Source: Deltaproteobacteria bacterium (GTDB lineage: Bacteria > Desulfobacterota_C > Deferrisomatia > Deferrisomatales > JACRMM01). From it: a DNA stretch of 14,972 bases. The translations under genes were made by a program, and so were the position numbers. Position 1 is the first letter of the stretch. Each line of letters starts with the position of its first letter. Shown here piece after piece: positions 1 to 5,939 of this stretch. The DNA is taken from assembly GCA_016218905.1 (NCBI GenBank), contig JACRCS010000287.1, forward strand, positions 1-14,972, read 5' to 3'. The notes beneath the pieces were generated by a model. The model was not told where the DNA came from, ran no database searches, and was given only the letters and a program-made list of their open reading frames with translations.

Positions 1-41
1 GTTATACACGACGTCGTAAATAGTTGCGCGTACCGGGTTGC

Positions 42-121
42 CGTAGGGTGGGCGGTTCTCGCGCAGCGAGGTTCGCCCACGCGTGGGGCAACCCGCCTGC
101 GGCGGAACGCCCCACCCTACG
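42..121. repeat. REP-like double-hairpin element, copy 1
   Basis: Outer arms CGTAGGGTGGG (42-52) and CCCACCCTACG (111-121) are perfect inverted repeats. Inside are two nested hairpins in tandem. Hairpin 1 pairs GTGGGC (48-53) with GCCCAC (75-80) and CTCGC (58-62) with GCGAG (66-70) around GCA. Hairpin 2 pairs GTGGGGC (83-89) with GCCCCAC (109-115) and CCGCC (93-97) with GGCGG (101-105) around TGC. A second element with the same ends lies at 14430-14488. The form resembles dispersed REP doublets; no transposase is adjacent. It lies about 76 bases upstream of the DUF433 start. Confidence 0.8.
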
Positions 122-197
122 CTCAGGGGCAGATGCGCAAGCAATTGTGACGCTCTGTATAGAATGGGAGCGAAGTCCGAAGACAGGAGGCGCTCGC

Positions 198-434
198 ATG
201 GTCGGCTTCAACAGAATTACATTCGATCCGGCGGTCATGGGCGGACGTGCTTGCATTCGGGGCATGCGACTCACCGTCTCGTTGATCCTGAATCTGGTCG
301 CAAACGGGATGAGCGTTGAGGAAATCCTCCAGGCTTACCCTTACCTCGAACCAGAAGACGTTCGCGAGGCCCTGCAGTATGGGGCGTGGCTGGCGGAAGA
401 GCAGGTCTATCCGCTCCACGGCGTCACGGCGTGA
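198..434 (+). CDS. DUF433 family antitoxin
   Basis: A 78-residue protein of the DUF433 family, small winged-helix-like DNA-binding proteins that commonly act as antitoxins for the PIN-like DUF5615 proteins. Visible hallmarks are the N-terminal ITFDP, the GGRACIRGMRLTV segment, the helix around MSVEEILQAYPYLEPEDVREAL, and a final Tyr/Trp-containing helix. The ATG at 198 is chosen because AGGAGG (185-190) sits seven bases before it and the family normally starts near MxxxxRITFDP; the open frame extends upstream only through the hairpin repeat. Its stop overlaps the next gene by four bases (GTGA), typical of a toxin-antitoxin operon. By family analogy it should bind and neutralise the toxin and repress its own promoter. 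A -10-like TATAGA occurs at 158-163 but no convincing -35 is seen. Confidence 0.85.
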   Translation: MVGFNRITFDPAVMGGRACIRGMRLTVSLILNLVANGMSVEEILQAYPYLEPEDVREALQYGAWLAEEQVYPLHGVTA

Positions 435-807
435 AGTTCCTGGCCGACATGCGCATTTCGCCGGGGGTGGTTGGCTTTCTCCGGCAGCGCGGCCACGACG
501 CCGTGCATTTGGTCGAGGTCGGGCAGCCCCGCGCTCCCGACGCGGCCCTATTGGCGCTGGCGAGGGAACTCGGGCGAGTCCTGCTCACTCACGACCTCGA
601 TTTCGGAGATTTGCTAGCGGCGAGCGGGGAACGTTGCCGAGTGTGGTCATATTCCGGCTCCGGAACATGCGCCCGGAGAACGTCGAGTACCTTCAGGAGC
701 TGCGCCGGGTGTTCGGAGGCAGTCTGGAGCGTGGCGCCATCGTCGTCGTCCCCGTAGGACTGACCCGTCTGCGCCCGTTGCCGCTCGAACGTGGGACTCA
801 GGCCTGA
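431..807 (+). pseudogene. DUF5615 PIN-like toxin, frameshifted
   Basis: Partner of the preceding antitoxin. From GTG 431 the frame reads VKFLADMRIS, then QRGHDAVHLVEV and LLTHDLDFGDLLAASGER, the core of the DUF5615 PIN-like nuclease fold with acidic residues in FLAD and THDLDFGD. After Arg at 632-634 the family sequence continues in the next frame as LPSVVIFRLRNMRPENVEYL and ends at the TGA at 805-807. One base is missing at about 632-636 (CGT TGC CGA should read CGT yTG CCG). The unshifted frame instead gives a Ser/Cys-rich tail to about 757. Repaired, the product would be about 125 residues, normal for the family. The cause may be true inactivation or a sequencing/assembly error; no classic slippery heptamer is present. 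Confidence 0.8.
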
Positions 808-970
808 CCGCCCGGCCACGAGGAACGGCTTCGCCACTCCCGTCGTCCTCCCCAGGCCGCCAGGTCCAAGGGCACCATGGAGATCGGCTGCGACGGGTAG
901 GCAGCGCCCATAACGAGGGATCCCTGAGGCCGTAGGCTTGAGCTCGGAAAGCCGTTCCCGCCGCGATTAT

Positions 971-2119
971 CTATTCCGCCCTCCCGTCCGCTTCCCGAAG
1001 AGCGTCATGGAGGAGTGAGTTGCCGTCGCACCGGTAGCAGTGGTTCCGGTCTCCTCGAGGCAGGCCGGCGCCGGCTACGATCTGCGCCGCCTCGCGGACG
1101 GTGTCCGCGTACCACTCGGCGCTCGGGGCCCGATGACCCTCCAGGCGCGAACCGGGGTTGGGACTCCAGACGAACGGGACGACGTTGGCTCCTGCCTCGG
1201 TTAGCGCCCGGACGCCTTCCAGGAACGTGTCCCTCGGTTCCAGCCCCATCACCAGCACGCCATAGACGTTGCCGGGGCCGAAGATTCGCACGGCTTTGCA
1301 GACTGCTTCGTAGAAGGCGCGGTGGGACACGGAGGCGGACTTGCCCGGGCAGAGGGCTCGGTAGGTAGGCTCGTCCCAGATCTCCAGGCTGTAGCCGATG
1401 GCCCCGATGCCTGTGTCTCGATATCGGCGGATGTGGTCCTCCCGGGTAGCAGCCGAAGGTAGGATCGTACCGGGTACTGTATCCGTCCCCAAGGCTGACC
1501 GGATGCTTTCCACGATGGCGCACACCTGGTCCACTTCGCTTTCGGTGTCCGTGCATCCCCCGGTCAGAAGGATGTGTTCCGCCGCGCCCTCCGCGAAAGC
1601 CGCAACCGCACACTCCCCGATCTCGCCGAAGTCTTTTCGCGTGAAAACCGAGTCGTAGGTCTTTTTCGTGGCCACCAGGTTACAGAAGGCGCACTGCCGG
1701 CCCGTGGAGAAGTGACTGCAGTAGTTCTGGTAGCAGACGAAGAAGCAGTCGGCGCCGCCGATCTGGGCGATCCTGCGCATGGGATGGCCGGCCGAGGTGA
1801 GGCGGTCGTAGAACTCGGGCCGCCGCAGCAGAGTGGCACGATCCAACGCTTCCCCGTTTCGGACCACCGCCAGAGCCTCGTCCTGGAGGTCGAGCAGGTA
1901 CGGGGACCGGGGGTTATAGCGGAATTGCGAGACGGTCCCATCCGAGAGGACGAAGTCGTCCGGCATGGGCACATCCTTGTGGGTGATGAAGTCCCAGCCG
2001 AACAGGCCGTGGTTCTGTTCTTTATAGGCGGTGCCCACGTCGCCCAGGACTCCGGGTGCGTAGTTGATCCCTTCCACCAGGAGAGCGGCTTTCAGATGCA
2101 GTAGATCTACTCCGCTCAT
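971..2119 (-). CDS. Radical SAM protein with CX8CX2C cluster motif
   Basis: A 382-residue radical SAM enzyme. The presumed 4Fe-4S ligands are C134, C143 and C146, spaced CX8CX2C rather than the usual CX3CX2C, with two further cysteines just before (C125, C129). The glycine-rich segment LLTGG and the later YSLEIWDE and VYGVLVMGLE strands fit the TIM-barrel core. A second CX2C (C361/C364) near the C-terminus may hold metal. From memory, the RPEFYD segment, the spacing and the terminal cysteines resemble the MSMEG_0568-type radical SAM family associated with Nit1-type clusters, but no nitrilase is nearby. Its ATG overlaps the stop of a 42-residue ORF (ATGA) and has a strong AAAGGAGGAGG (2123-2133) inside that ORF. 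Reaction and substrate are unknown. It is divergent from a dehydrogenase that may share its pathway. Confidence 0.85.
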   Translation of the reverse strand: MSGVDLLHLKAALLVEGINYAPGVLGDVGTAYKEQNHGLFGWDFITHKDVPMPDDFVLSDGTVSQFRYNPRSPYLLDLQDEALAVVRNGEALDRATLLRRPEFYDRLTSAGHPMRRIAQIGGADCFFVCYQNYCSHFSTGRQCAFCNLVATKKTYDSVFTRKDFGEIGECAVAAFAEGAAEHILLTGGCTDTESEVDQVCAIVESIRSALGTDTVPGTILPSAATREDHIRRYRDTGIGAIGYSLEIWDEPTYRALCPGKSASVSHRAFYEAVCKAVRIFGPGNVYGVLVMGLEPRDTFLEGVRALTEAGANVVPFVWSPNPGSRLEGHRAPSAEWYADTVREAAQIVAGAGLPRGDRNHCYRCDGNSLLHDALREADGRAE

Positions 2120-2244
2120 GTGCCTCCTCCTTTCGTGTCCCTCCTCAACGGGATCCGGAAGGACTGCTTCTCGGTGCCCAAGACCATCAGCGTCTCCACC
2201 TTCTGAAGGCCAGATCCATCGTCCAAAAGCCGCCGCTCTCCCAT
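2116..2244 (-). CDS. 42-residue ORF coupled to the radical SAM gene
   Basis: ATG at 2244 opens a 42-codon frame, MGERRLLDDGSG to RRDTKGGGT, ending in a TGA that overlaps the radical SAM ATG by four bases. It has its own Shine-Dalgarno AAAGGAG (2250-2256, five-base spacer) and lies directly behind a good sigma70-type promoter, so it is the first frame of the transcript. The peptide is charged, has no cysteine, no signal peptide and no membrane segment. Its KGGGT tail is encoded by the radical SAM gene's Shine-Dalgarno, so that tail need not be functionally selected. It could be a substrate or precursor peptide, a small partner subunit, or simply a leader that couples translation. I recognise no family. 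Confidence 0.55.
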   Translation of the reverse strand: MGERRLLDDGSGLQKVETLMVLGTEKQSFRIPLRRDTKGGGT

Positions 2245-2265
2245 GATTTCTCCTTTATGCCGCAC

Positions 2266-2293
2266 ATTATGCTGCAAATTTGCTTATTTTCAA
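2266..2293 (-). promoter_or_regulatory. sigma70-type promoter for the radical SAM operon
   Basis: On the minus strand TTGAAA (plus 2288-2293) and CATAAT (plus 2266-2271) are separated by 16 bases, with the start codon of the 42-residue ORF about 20 bases beyond the -10. The spacer contains the perfect palindrome GCAAATTTGC (2274-2283). The surrounding 90 bases are sharply AT-rich compared with the rest of the window. Confidence 0.6.
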
Positions 2294-2306
2294 CATAAAT
2301 TACTCC

Positions 2307-2327
2307 ATATCGAGCGCATAGCGATAT
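2307..2327. promoter_or_regulatory. Operator-like inverted repeat
   Basis: ATATCG (2307-2312) and CGATAT (2322-2327) form a perfect 6-bp inverted repeat with a nine-base centre, the size expected for a dimeric repressor site. It lies 14 bases upstream of the leftward -35 element and could affect either divergent gene. No regulator gene is in the window. Confidence 0.35.
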
Positions 2328-2611
2328 TTTTGTCACTTGGAAGCGATAAGAGGGCGCTCGAAGGAAGGGAGCCCTGGTCGGATGGCTGTGGGCGGCGCGG
2401 CTGGACGGCGCGCCGGCAGGTGCCCGAGTCCCGCGCCCGACGAGGCGCAGCAGGTGCTCGAATGGCTGATCGAGAGGTCATCTCCAGCGGGGAACTCTCT
2501 TCCGCCCTACGGACGTGCGTTTTGACGGACGGAGAAGGGAGTGATACGACTCCCCTACGACTTCCCCGGCCCCCGTAGACAGAGAGTTCGCAGTCGCGAA
2601 GGAGTCGACGA

Positions 2612-3643
2612 ATGACGAGGGTCATCGTAAACGGTTTCGGCGCGATCGGTCAGAAGATCGCCCGCCAGCTCCTGAACAAGCAGGGCGTCGAATGCGTCGG
2701 AGTCACAACCGCTCGCCAGCAGGACTGGGGAAAGGACGTGGGCGAGTTGCTCGGCCTGGACGCAGTCGGGGTCAAGGTAAGGCGGTCCCTCCTCGAGCTG
2801 CTCCGGGTAACGAAAGCGGATGCGGTCTTCGACGCCACCCGAAGCTTCGTGCAAGACATCCGCGAGTACGTACTCGCCAGCGTGCGCGCCGGCGCAGACT
2901 TCATCTCCACTTGCGAGGAGCTGGCGTATCCCTGGCGAGAACACCCGACACTCGCCCAGGAGTTCGACGAGCTCGCCAAGAGCCATTCTGTGACCGTCCT
3001 CGGAACCGGCATCAACCCGGGCTTCATCGGTGACTGGCTGCCCCTCGTCTTTTCCGCCCCGTGCCGGGAGGTGAGGCGAATCACCTCCGTTCGCACGACG
3101 AACGCGGTTGGTCTGGGCGCCTCCGCCCTGGAGCCCTTCGCCATCGGCAAGCCCCTCGACGAGTTCCAGAGGCGGCTCGCTGCCGACAGCCTCAAGGGCT
3201 TTACGGGCCACCGGGAGGAGATCGCCGAAGTGGCCGCGGCGCTCGGATGGAAAATCTCGCGCATCGATCGGGTCATCGAGCCCAGGACCTCAGGGATCGA
3301 CCGGGAAGGGCCCTTCTTTCGGATTCCACGCGGGACGGTGTGCGGGGTGAGAACCAAGACGTCGGGCTACGAGGAGACGGGCGAAGAGCTGATCACGCTC
3401 ACGCTGAACGTCACCTTTCAGCCCACTGCGGAAGCGGTGAAGGAGGACGTCGAGCTGGGGATCAAGACCGGGGACTTCCTGACGATCGACGGTGATCCGC
3501 GGCTAGAGCTCGAGCTCAGGGGGCTTTCGGACGCCGCCTCCGTGACCGCAAACCACGCGGTCAACGCCTTGCCCTATGTGCTGGTCGCCCGCCCGGGGCT
3601 GTTGAGTCCAAAAGACTTCCCACCCTTTGTCCCGAGGCCGTAG
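2612..3643 (+). CDS. DapB-like NAD(P)H dehydrogenase (2,4-diaminopentanoate dehydrogenase-like)
   Basis: A 343-residue oxidoreductase with an N-terminal Rossmann fold: VIVNGFGAIGQKIA carries GxGxxG at G8, G10 and G13. The central GTGINPGFIGDWLPL and the C-terminal NHAVNALPYVLVARPGLL followed by a PKDFPP element are the pattern I associate with the dihydrodipicolinate reductase-like family that includes 2,4-diaminopentanoate dehydrogenase of clostridial ornithine catabolism. By family it would oxidise or reduce an amino-acid-derived amine with a nicotinamide cofactor. The other ornithine-fermentation genes are absent, so the true substrate may differ. AAGGAG (2599-2604) lies seven bases before the ATG. 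It is divergent from the radical SAM operon, suggesting joint control. Confidence 0.8.
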   Translation: MTRVIVNGFGAIGQKIARQLLNKQGVECVGVTTARQQDWGKDVGELLGLDAVGVKVRRSLLELLRVTKADAVFDATRSFVQDIREYVLASVRAGADFISTCEELAYPWREHPTLAQEFDELAKSHSVTVLGTGINPGFIGDWLPLVFSAPCREVRRITSVRTTNAVGLGASALEPFAIGKPLDEFQRRLAADSLKGFTGHREEIAEVAAALGWKISRIDRVIEPRTSGIDREGPFFRIPRGTVCGVRTKTSGYEETGEELITLTLNVTFQPTAEAVKEDVELGIKTGDFLTIDGDPRLELELRGLSDAASVTANHAVNALPYVLVARPGLLSPKDFPPFVPRP

Positions 3644-3719
3644 CCCATCCCAGGGCGGCTCGATGCCGTCCCCGCGCGGGCGTGCGTCGGGCGGGCCGCT
3701 GGCCGGGGGCTTGCGCACG

Positions 3720-4679
3720 CTACCGCGACGGCGGGTCTGAAACCAGAAAGGGAACGAACCGGCGGCTCGGATGGCGGACGGACGGGCGAGGCACCGGCAG
3801 CGGATCGGTTCTCGGCGGAGCGCTCGCGAAGGGAGCCGGCCCGATGGGCTCGATCACGAGCTCGTCGTCCCGGACGTAGATCTGGGCCGGCCTACCCTGG
3901 AGCTCTTCCGAGACCGGCTCCATGACGAGAGAGGTGCCGGCGACCGACACCCGTTCGGCCTCGAGCCCGAGGCAGAAGATCCGCGCGCCCGCGTCCCCAC
4001 GGGCGCCCGCCACCGCCCGACCGCGCAATACGCCGTAGACGTGGACGTCCCCGTCGGCCACCACCTCGGCGCCGGAGCTCACCGCGCCGAGGACGACAAG
4101 GTCCGCATCGCCCGCGTACACGCGCTGACCGGACCGAACCGGCTCCGAAACGATCTGGGAGTGGGCGCGGGCGCACGGGGCCGCGCCGGCGTGCCCGGAC
4201 GGAGCCTCCGGCCGAAGACCGCCCAGGGAGGGAACCGCGTCGGCCGGCGGCGCTGTCCGGAGGTGCACGACGACCGGGCTGCCGGATTCGGAGGGAGGGC
4301 CAGCCTGCGCGGTTTCCGTTCGGGAGCCGAGGGAATCGAACGATTGCCTGGGAGCTGGAGGCGGCTCCTCTTTCGGGGACCAGCTCGAAAGGTCGGGATC
4401 GAAGAGGAAGGGAAGATCGGCGGGAGAGAGAGCGGCAGGCTTCCCGCCTTCGGCGAGGCCGCAGCCGGAGTCGAAGAGCAGGCTCAGGTCGAGTCGGAGA
4501 TCGTCGGGCTCGACGAGCAAGCGCGGGATCGGCGTGGGTGGGCCGACGGCTTCCGGCAGCCGGCGGCGGACCACGAATAGGCCGCGGCAGCGGGAGCAGC
4601 GGACGCGGACAGCTCCGCCGGTCAGTTTTTCAGAGGGCAGGTCGTACCGGGCATGACAGTGGTTGCATGCGAACCGCAT
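3720..4679 (-). CDS. MJ0042-type zinc ribbon fused to MinC C-terminal domain
   Basis: A 319-residue protein in three parts. Residues 1-40 form an MJ0042/zinc-ribbon module (C5, C8, C28, C31; MRFACNHCHARYDLPSEKL). Residues 41-175 are a Pro/Ser/acid-rich, probably disordered linker. Residues 178-279 match the MinC C-terminal beta-helix domain: VRSGQRVYA, GAEVVADGDVHVYGVLRGRAVAGA, ARIFCLGLEAERVSVAG, and the closing QIYVRDDELVIEPI, all close to E. coli MinC. A basic Pro-rich tail follows. The MinC N-domain that inhibits FtsZ is absent. In known MinC this C-domain dimerises and binds MinD and FtsZ tails, so a role in division-site placement or polarity is likely, but minD and minE are not in the window. 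GGAGGG precedes the ATG. A possible promoter lies at 4731-4759. Confidence 0.8.
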   Translation of the reverse strand: MRFACNHCHARYDLPSEKLTGGAVRVRCSRCRGLFVVRRRLPEAVGPPTPIPRLLVEPDDLRLDLSLLFDSGCGLAEGGKPAALSPADLPFLFDPDLSSWSPKEEPPPAPRQSFDSLGSRTETAQAGPPSESGSPVVVHLRTAPPADAVPSLGGLRPEAPSGHAGAAPCARAHSQIVSEPVRSGQRVYAGDADLVVLGAVSSGAEVVADGDVHVYGVLRGRAVAGARGDAGARIFCLGLEAERVSVAGTSLVMEPVSEELQGRPAQIYVRDDELVIEPIGPAPFASAPPRTDPLPVPRPSVRHPSRRFVPFLVSDPPSR

Positions 4680-4730
4680 CCGATACCCTCCTGCGCAGGA
4701 CTTGGCGCACCCACCGCAAGAAGTATCGCC

Positions 4731-4759
4731 ATGCTAGACCTTTCGGGTCCGCAAAGCAA
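4731..4759 (-). promoter_or_regulatory. Possible promoter of the MinC_C fusion gene
   Basis: On the minus strand TTGCTT (plus 4754-4759) and TAGCAT (plus 4731-4736) have a 17-base spacer, about 50 bases before the ATG at 4679. The match to consensus is partial, so read-through from the upstream DUF192 gene is the alternative. Confidence 0.3.
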
Positions 4760-4772
4760 GCCGACGCGAGTT

Positions 4773-5249
4773 TTACCGCCCCACCCCCGGCGAGCCCTGT
4801 GGCACTCCGAAAAACGGGTGGAGAACCTTGTCCCCCACGCGGATCCCCGCCCTCTTTGCCTCGCCGCCCCGGATTTCGAGCACGGCTTTCACCGGGACGT
4901 CCGAGGAGAAGACGCGGGAGGAGAGCGGTTCCATCTCTTCGGCGATCTTTCGGATGGTGCCGTCCCTCGCGATAAAGAGCGCGTCGACGGAGAGCGGGGT
5001 ATTGACCATCCAAAAGCGGGCGACTCGGTCGGTGGGGAAGAGGAAGAGCATTCCCGAGCCCTCCGGCAGCTCCGTCCGGCCCATCAGGCCCCGCTCCCTC
5101 TCCTGCTGGGAGACGGCGAGCTCGACCTGGAAGGTGAGCAGCCCCGTTCCGGTTCGGATCGAGAGCGCCTCCTTTTCGGCGGCGACCGCCCGGGAGATGG
5201 GTGCGCACGCCAGGGACAAAGCGGCGAAGAAGAGCAGCGGGCTTTGCAC
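4773..5249 (-). CDS. Secreted DUF192 family protein
   Basis: A 158-residue protein. Residues 1-24 are a hydrophobic export signal ending AVAA; C15 within LSLAC is a weak lipobox, so a lipoprotein is possible but the -3 position is not canonical. The rest carries the DUF192 hallmarks: QERERGLMGRTELPEGSGMLFLF, FWMVNTPLSVDALFI with the aromatic/Met/Asn motif, DGTIRKI, and the closing PVKAVLEIRGGEAKRAGIRVGDKV. DUF192 proteins are periplasmic or exported single-domain beta proteins of unknown function. It lies between the EVE gene (97-base gap) and the MinC_C fusion (93-base gap), all on one strand. Confidence 0.88.
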   Translation of the reverse strand: MQSPLLFFAALSLACAPISRAVAAEKEALSIRTGTGLLTFQVELAVSQQERERGLMGRTELPEGSGMLFLFPTDRVARFWMVNTPLSVDALFIARDGTIRKIAEEMEPLSSRVFSSDVPVKAVLEIRGGEAKRAGIRVGDKVLHPFFGVPQGSPGVGR

Positions 5250-5346
5250 GGGGCCTCCTTCCCGATCATTGTACCTGCTTCCGGTGCCTGCCGCTCTCGC
5301 CGAGGCCGGCAGCCCCGCACGATACCCGAGCCTTCGGCCGCCGACT

Positions 5347-5763
5347 CTACGGCTCCCGATCCGCCAGCTCCCGCACCCTATGCCACTGCTCGTCGGTCAC
5401 GCCTAGAACCGACAGCCGCCCCTGCCGGACGAGCGGCGAGTCGGCGAAGGCGGGCTCCGCCTTCAGCTCGGAGAGGGCGACCGGGCGGGGGAGCCTCGAG
5501 ACGAAGCGCAGGTCCACGACGGCGAACTTCGCCGCCTTCGGGTCCGGGCGGGGGTCCCCCGCCACCTCCGCCGTCCCGACCACGGCCGGCGGAGAGCCGG
5601 ACCCTCCGGAGTGGTAGACGAAGACCGCGTCGCCCGGCCGCATGGCCCGCAGGTTCCGCAGCGCCACCGGGTTCCTCACGCCGTCCCATACGGTCCTCCC
5701 CTCCCGCTCCAGGTCGTCGAGCGAGTAGGCCGAGGGCTCGGTCTTGACGAGCCATCGCTTCAT
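5347..5763 (-). CDS. EVE domain-containing protein
   Basis: A 138-residue single-domain EVE protein of the PUA-like fold. Visible motifs are MKRWLVKTEPSAYSLDDLEREG, TVWDGVRNPVALRNLRAMRPGDAVFVYHSG, VVGTAEVAGDPRPDP, FAVVDLRFVSRLPRPVAL, and a C-terminal helix around GVTDEQWHRV. Family members bind modified bases in DNA or RNA, such as methylated or hydroxymethylated cytosine, through a small aromatic pocket. The ATG at 5763 is chosen for the near-invariant MKxWLxKTEP start and the GAGGAGGGG upstream. The same frame stays open upstream through a 9-bp repeat array, giving Gly-Arg-Ala repeats, but no start codon or family sequence supports extending it. Confidence 0.9.
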   Translation of the reverse strand: MKRWLVKTEPSAYSLDDLEREGRTVWDGVRNPVALRNLRAMRPGDAVFVYHSGGSGSPPAVVGTAEVAGDPRPDPKAAKFAVVDLRFVSRLPRPVALSELKAEPAFADSPLVRQGRLSVLGVTDEQWHRVRELADREP

Positions 5764-5811
5764 CGGGGATCCCCTCCTCTGCGGCACTGGCCGCCGAGCC
5801 GCATCCGCTCT

Positions 5812-5937
5812 CCCTGCTCTTCCTGCTCTTCCTGCTCTTCCTGCTCTTCCTGCTCTTCCTGCTCTTCCTGCCCTTCCTGCCCTTCCTGCCCTTCCTGCCC
5901 TTCCTGCCCTTCCTGCCCTTCCTGCCCTTCCTGCCCT
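5812..5937. repeat. 14-unit tandem array of a 9-bp repeat
   Basis: Six units of TCCTGCTCT (5812-5865, the first with C in place of T) are followed by eight units of TCCTGCCCT (5866-5937). The only internal change is one T/C position that switches once. The array begins two bases beyond the reductase stop codon (5940-5942) and ends 48 bases before the EVE start. On the transcribed strand it is purine-rich and repeats AGGA every nine bases. Unit gain or loss would not change a reading frame. Confidence 0.95.
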
Positions 5938-5939
5938 TC

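Larger units (their letters stand above)
2245..2611. promoter_or_regulatory. Divergent intergenic control region
   Basis: This 367-base gap separates the leftward mini-ORF/radical SAM operon from the rightward dehydrogenase. Its first ~95 bases are AT-rich and hold the leftward promoter, a tandem pair TTATGCCGCA (2255-2264) / TTATGCTGCA (2267-2276), the palindrome GCAAATTTGC (2274-2283), and an inverted repeat ATATCG-N9-CGATAT (2307-2327). These look like operator-type sites for an unidentified regulator. Bases 2340-2611 are GC-rich, with no recognisable gene and no convincing rightward promoter. A short open frame there contains an in-frame TGA at 2523-2525. Confidence 0.5.

Noticed and set aside
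808..970. Possible gene or terminator between the toxin remnant and the radical SAM gene.
   Set aside because: Only a weak 5-bp stem (GGCTT/AAGCC on the minus strand) is seen; no supported coding frame or T-run.
2121..2133. The KGGGT tail of the 42-residue ORF as a RiPP cleavage or core motif.
   Set aside because: It is encoded by the AAAGGAGGAGG ribosome site of the radical SAM gene, so the residues are explained without peptide-level selection.
2337..2611. A rightward frame ahead of the dehydrogenase that runs to an ATGA overlap with its start, interrupted only by a TGA at 2523-2525.
   Set aside because: No family sequence is seen, and the stop-free stretch is expected in GC-rich DNA. Nothing supports reading the TGA as selenocysteine, and the dehydrogenase has its own good ribosome site.
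3670..3720. GC-rich inverted repeats (CCCGCGCGGG, and GCGTGCG/CGCACGC) between the convergent dehydrogenase and MinC_C genes as a terminator.
   Set aside because: There is no T-run, the larger stem has a 27-base loop and reaches into the stop codon, and such pairings are easily found by chance at this GC content.
5812..5937. CRISPR-like array.
   Set aside because: The units are 9 bp, contiguous and without unique spacers; no cas genes are present.
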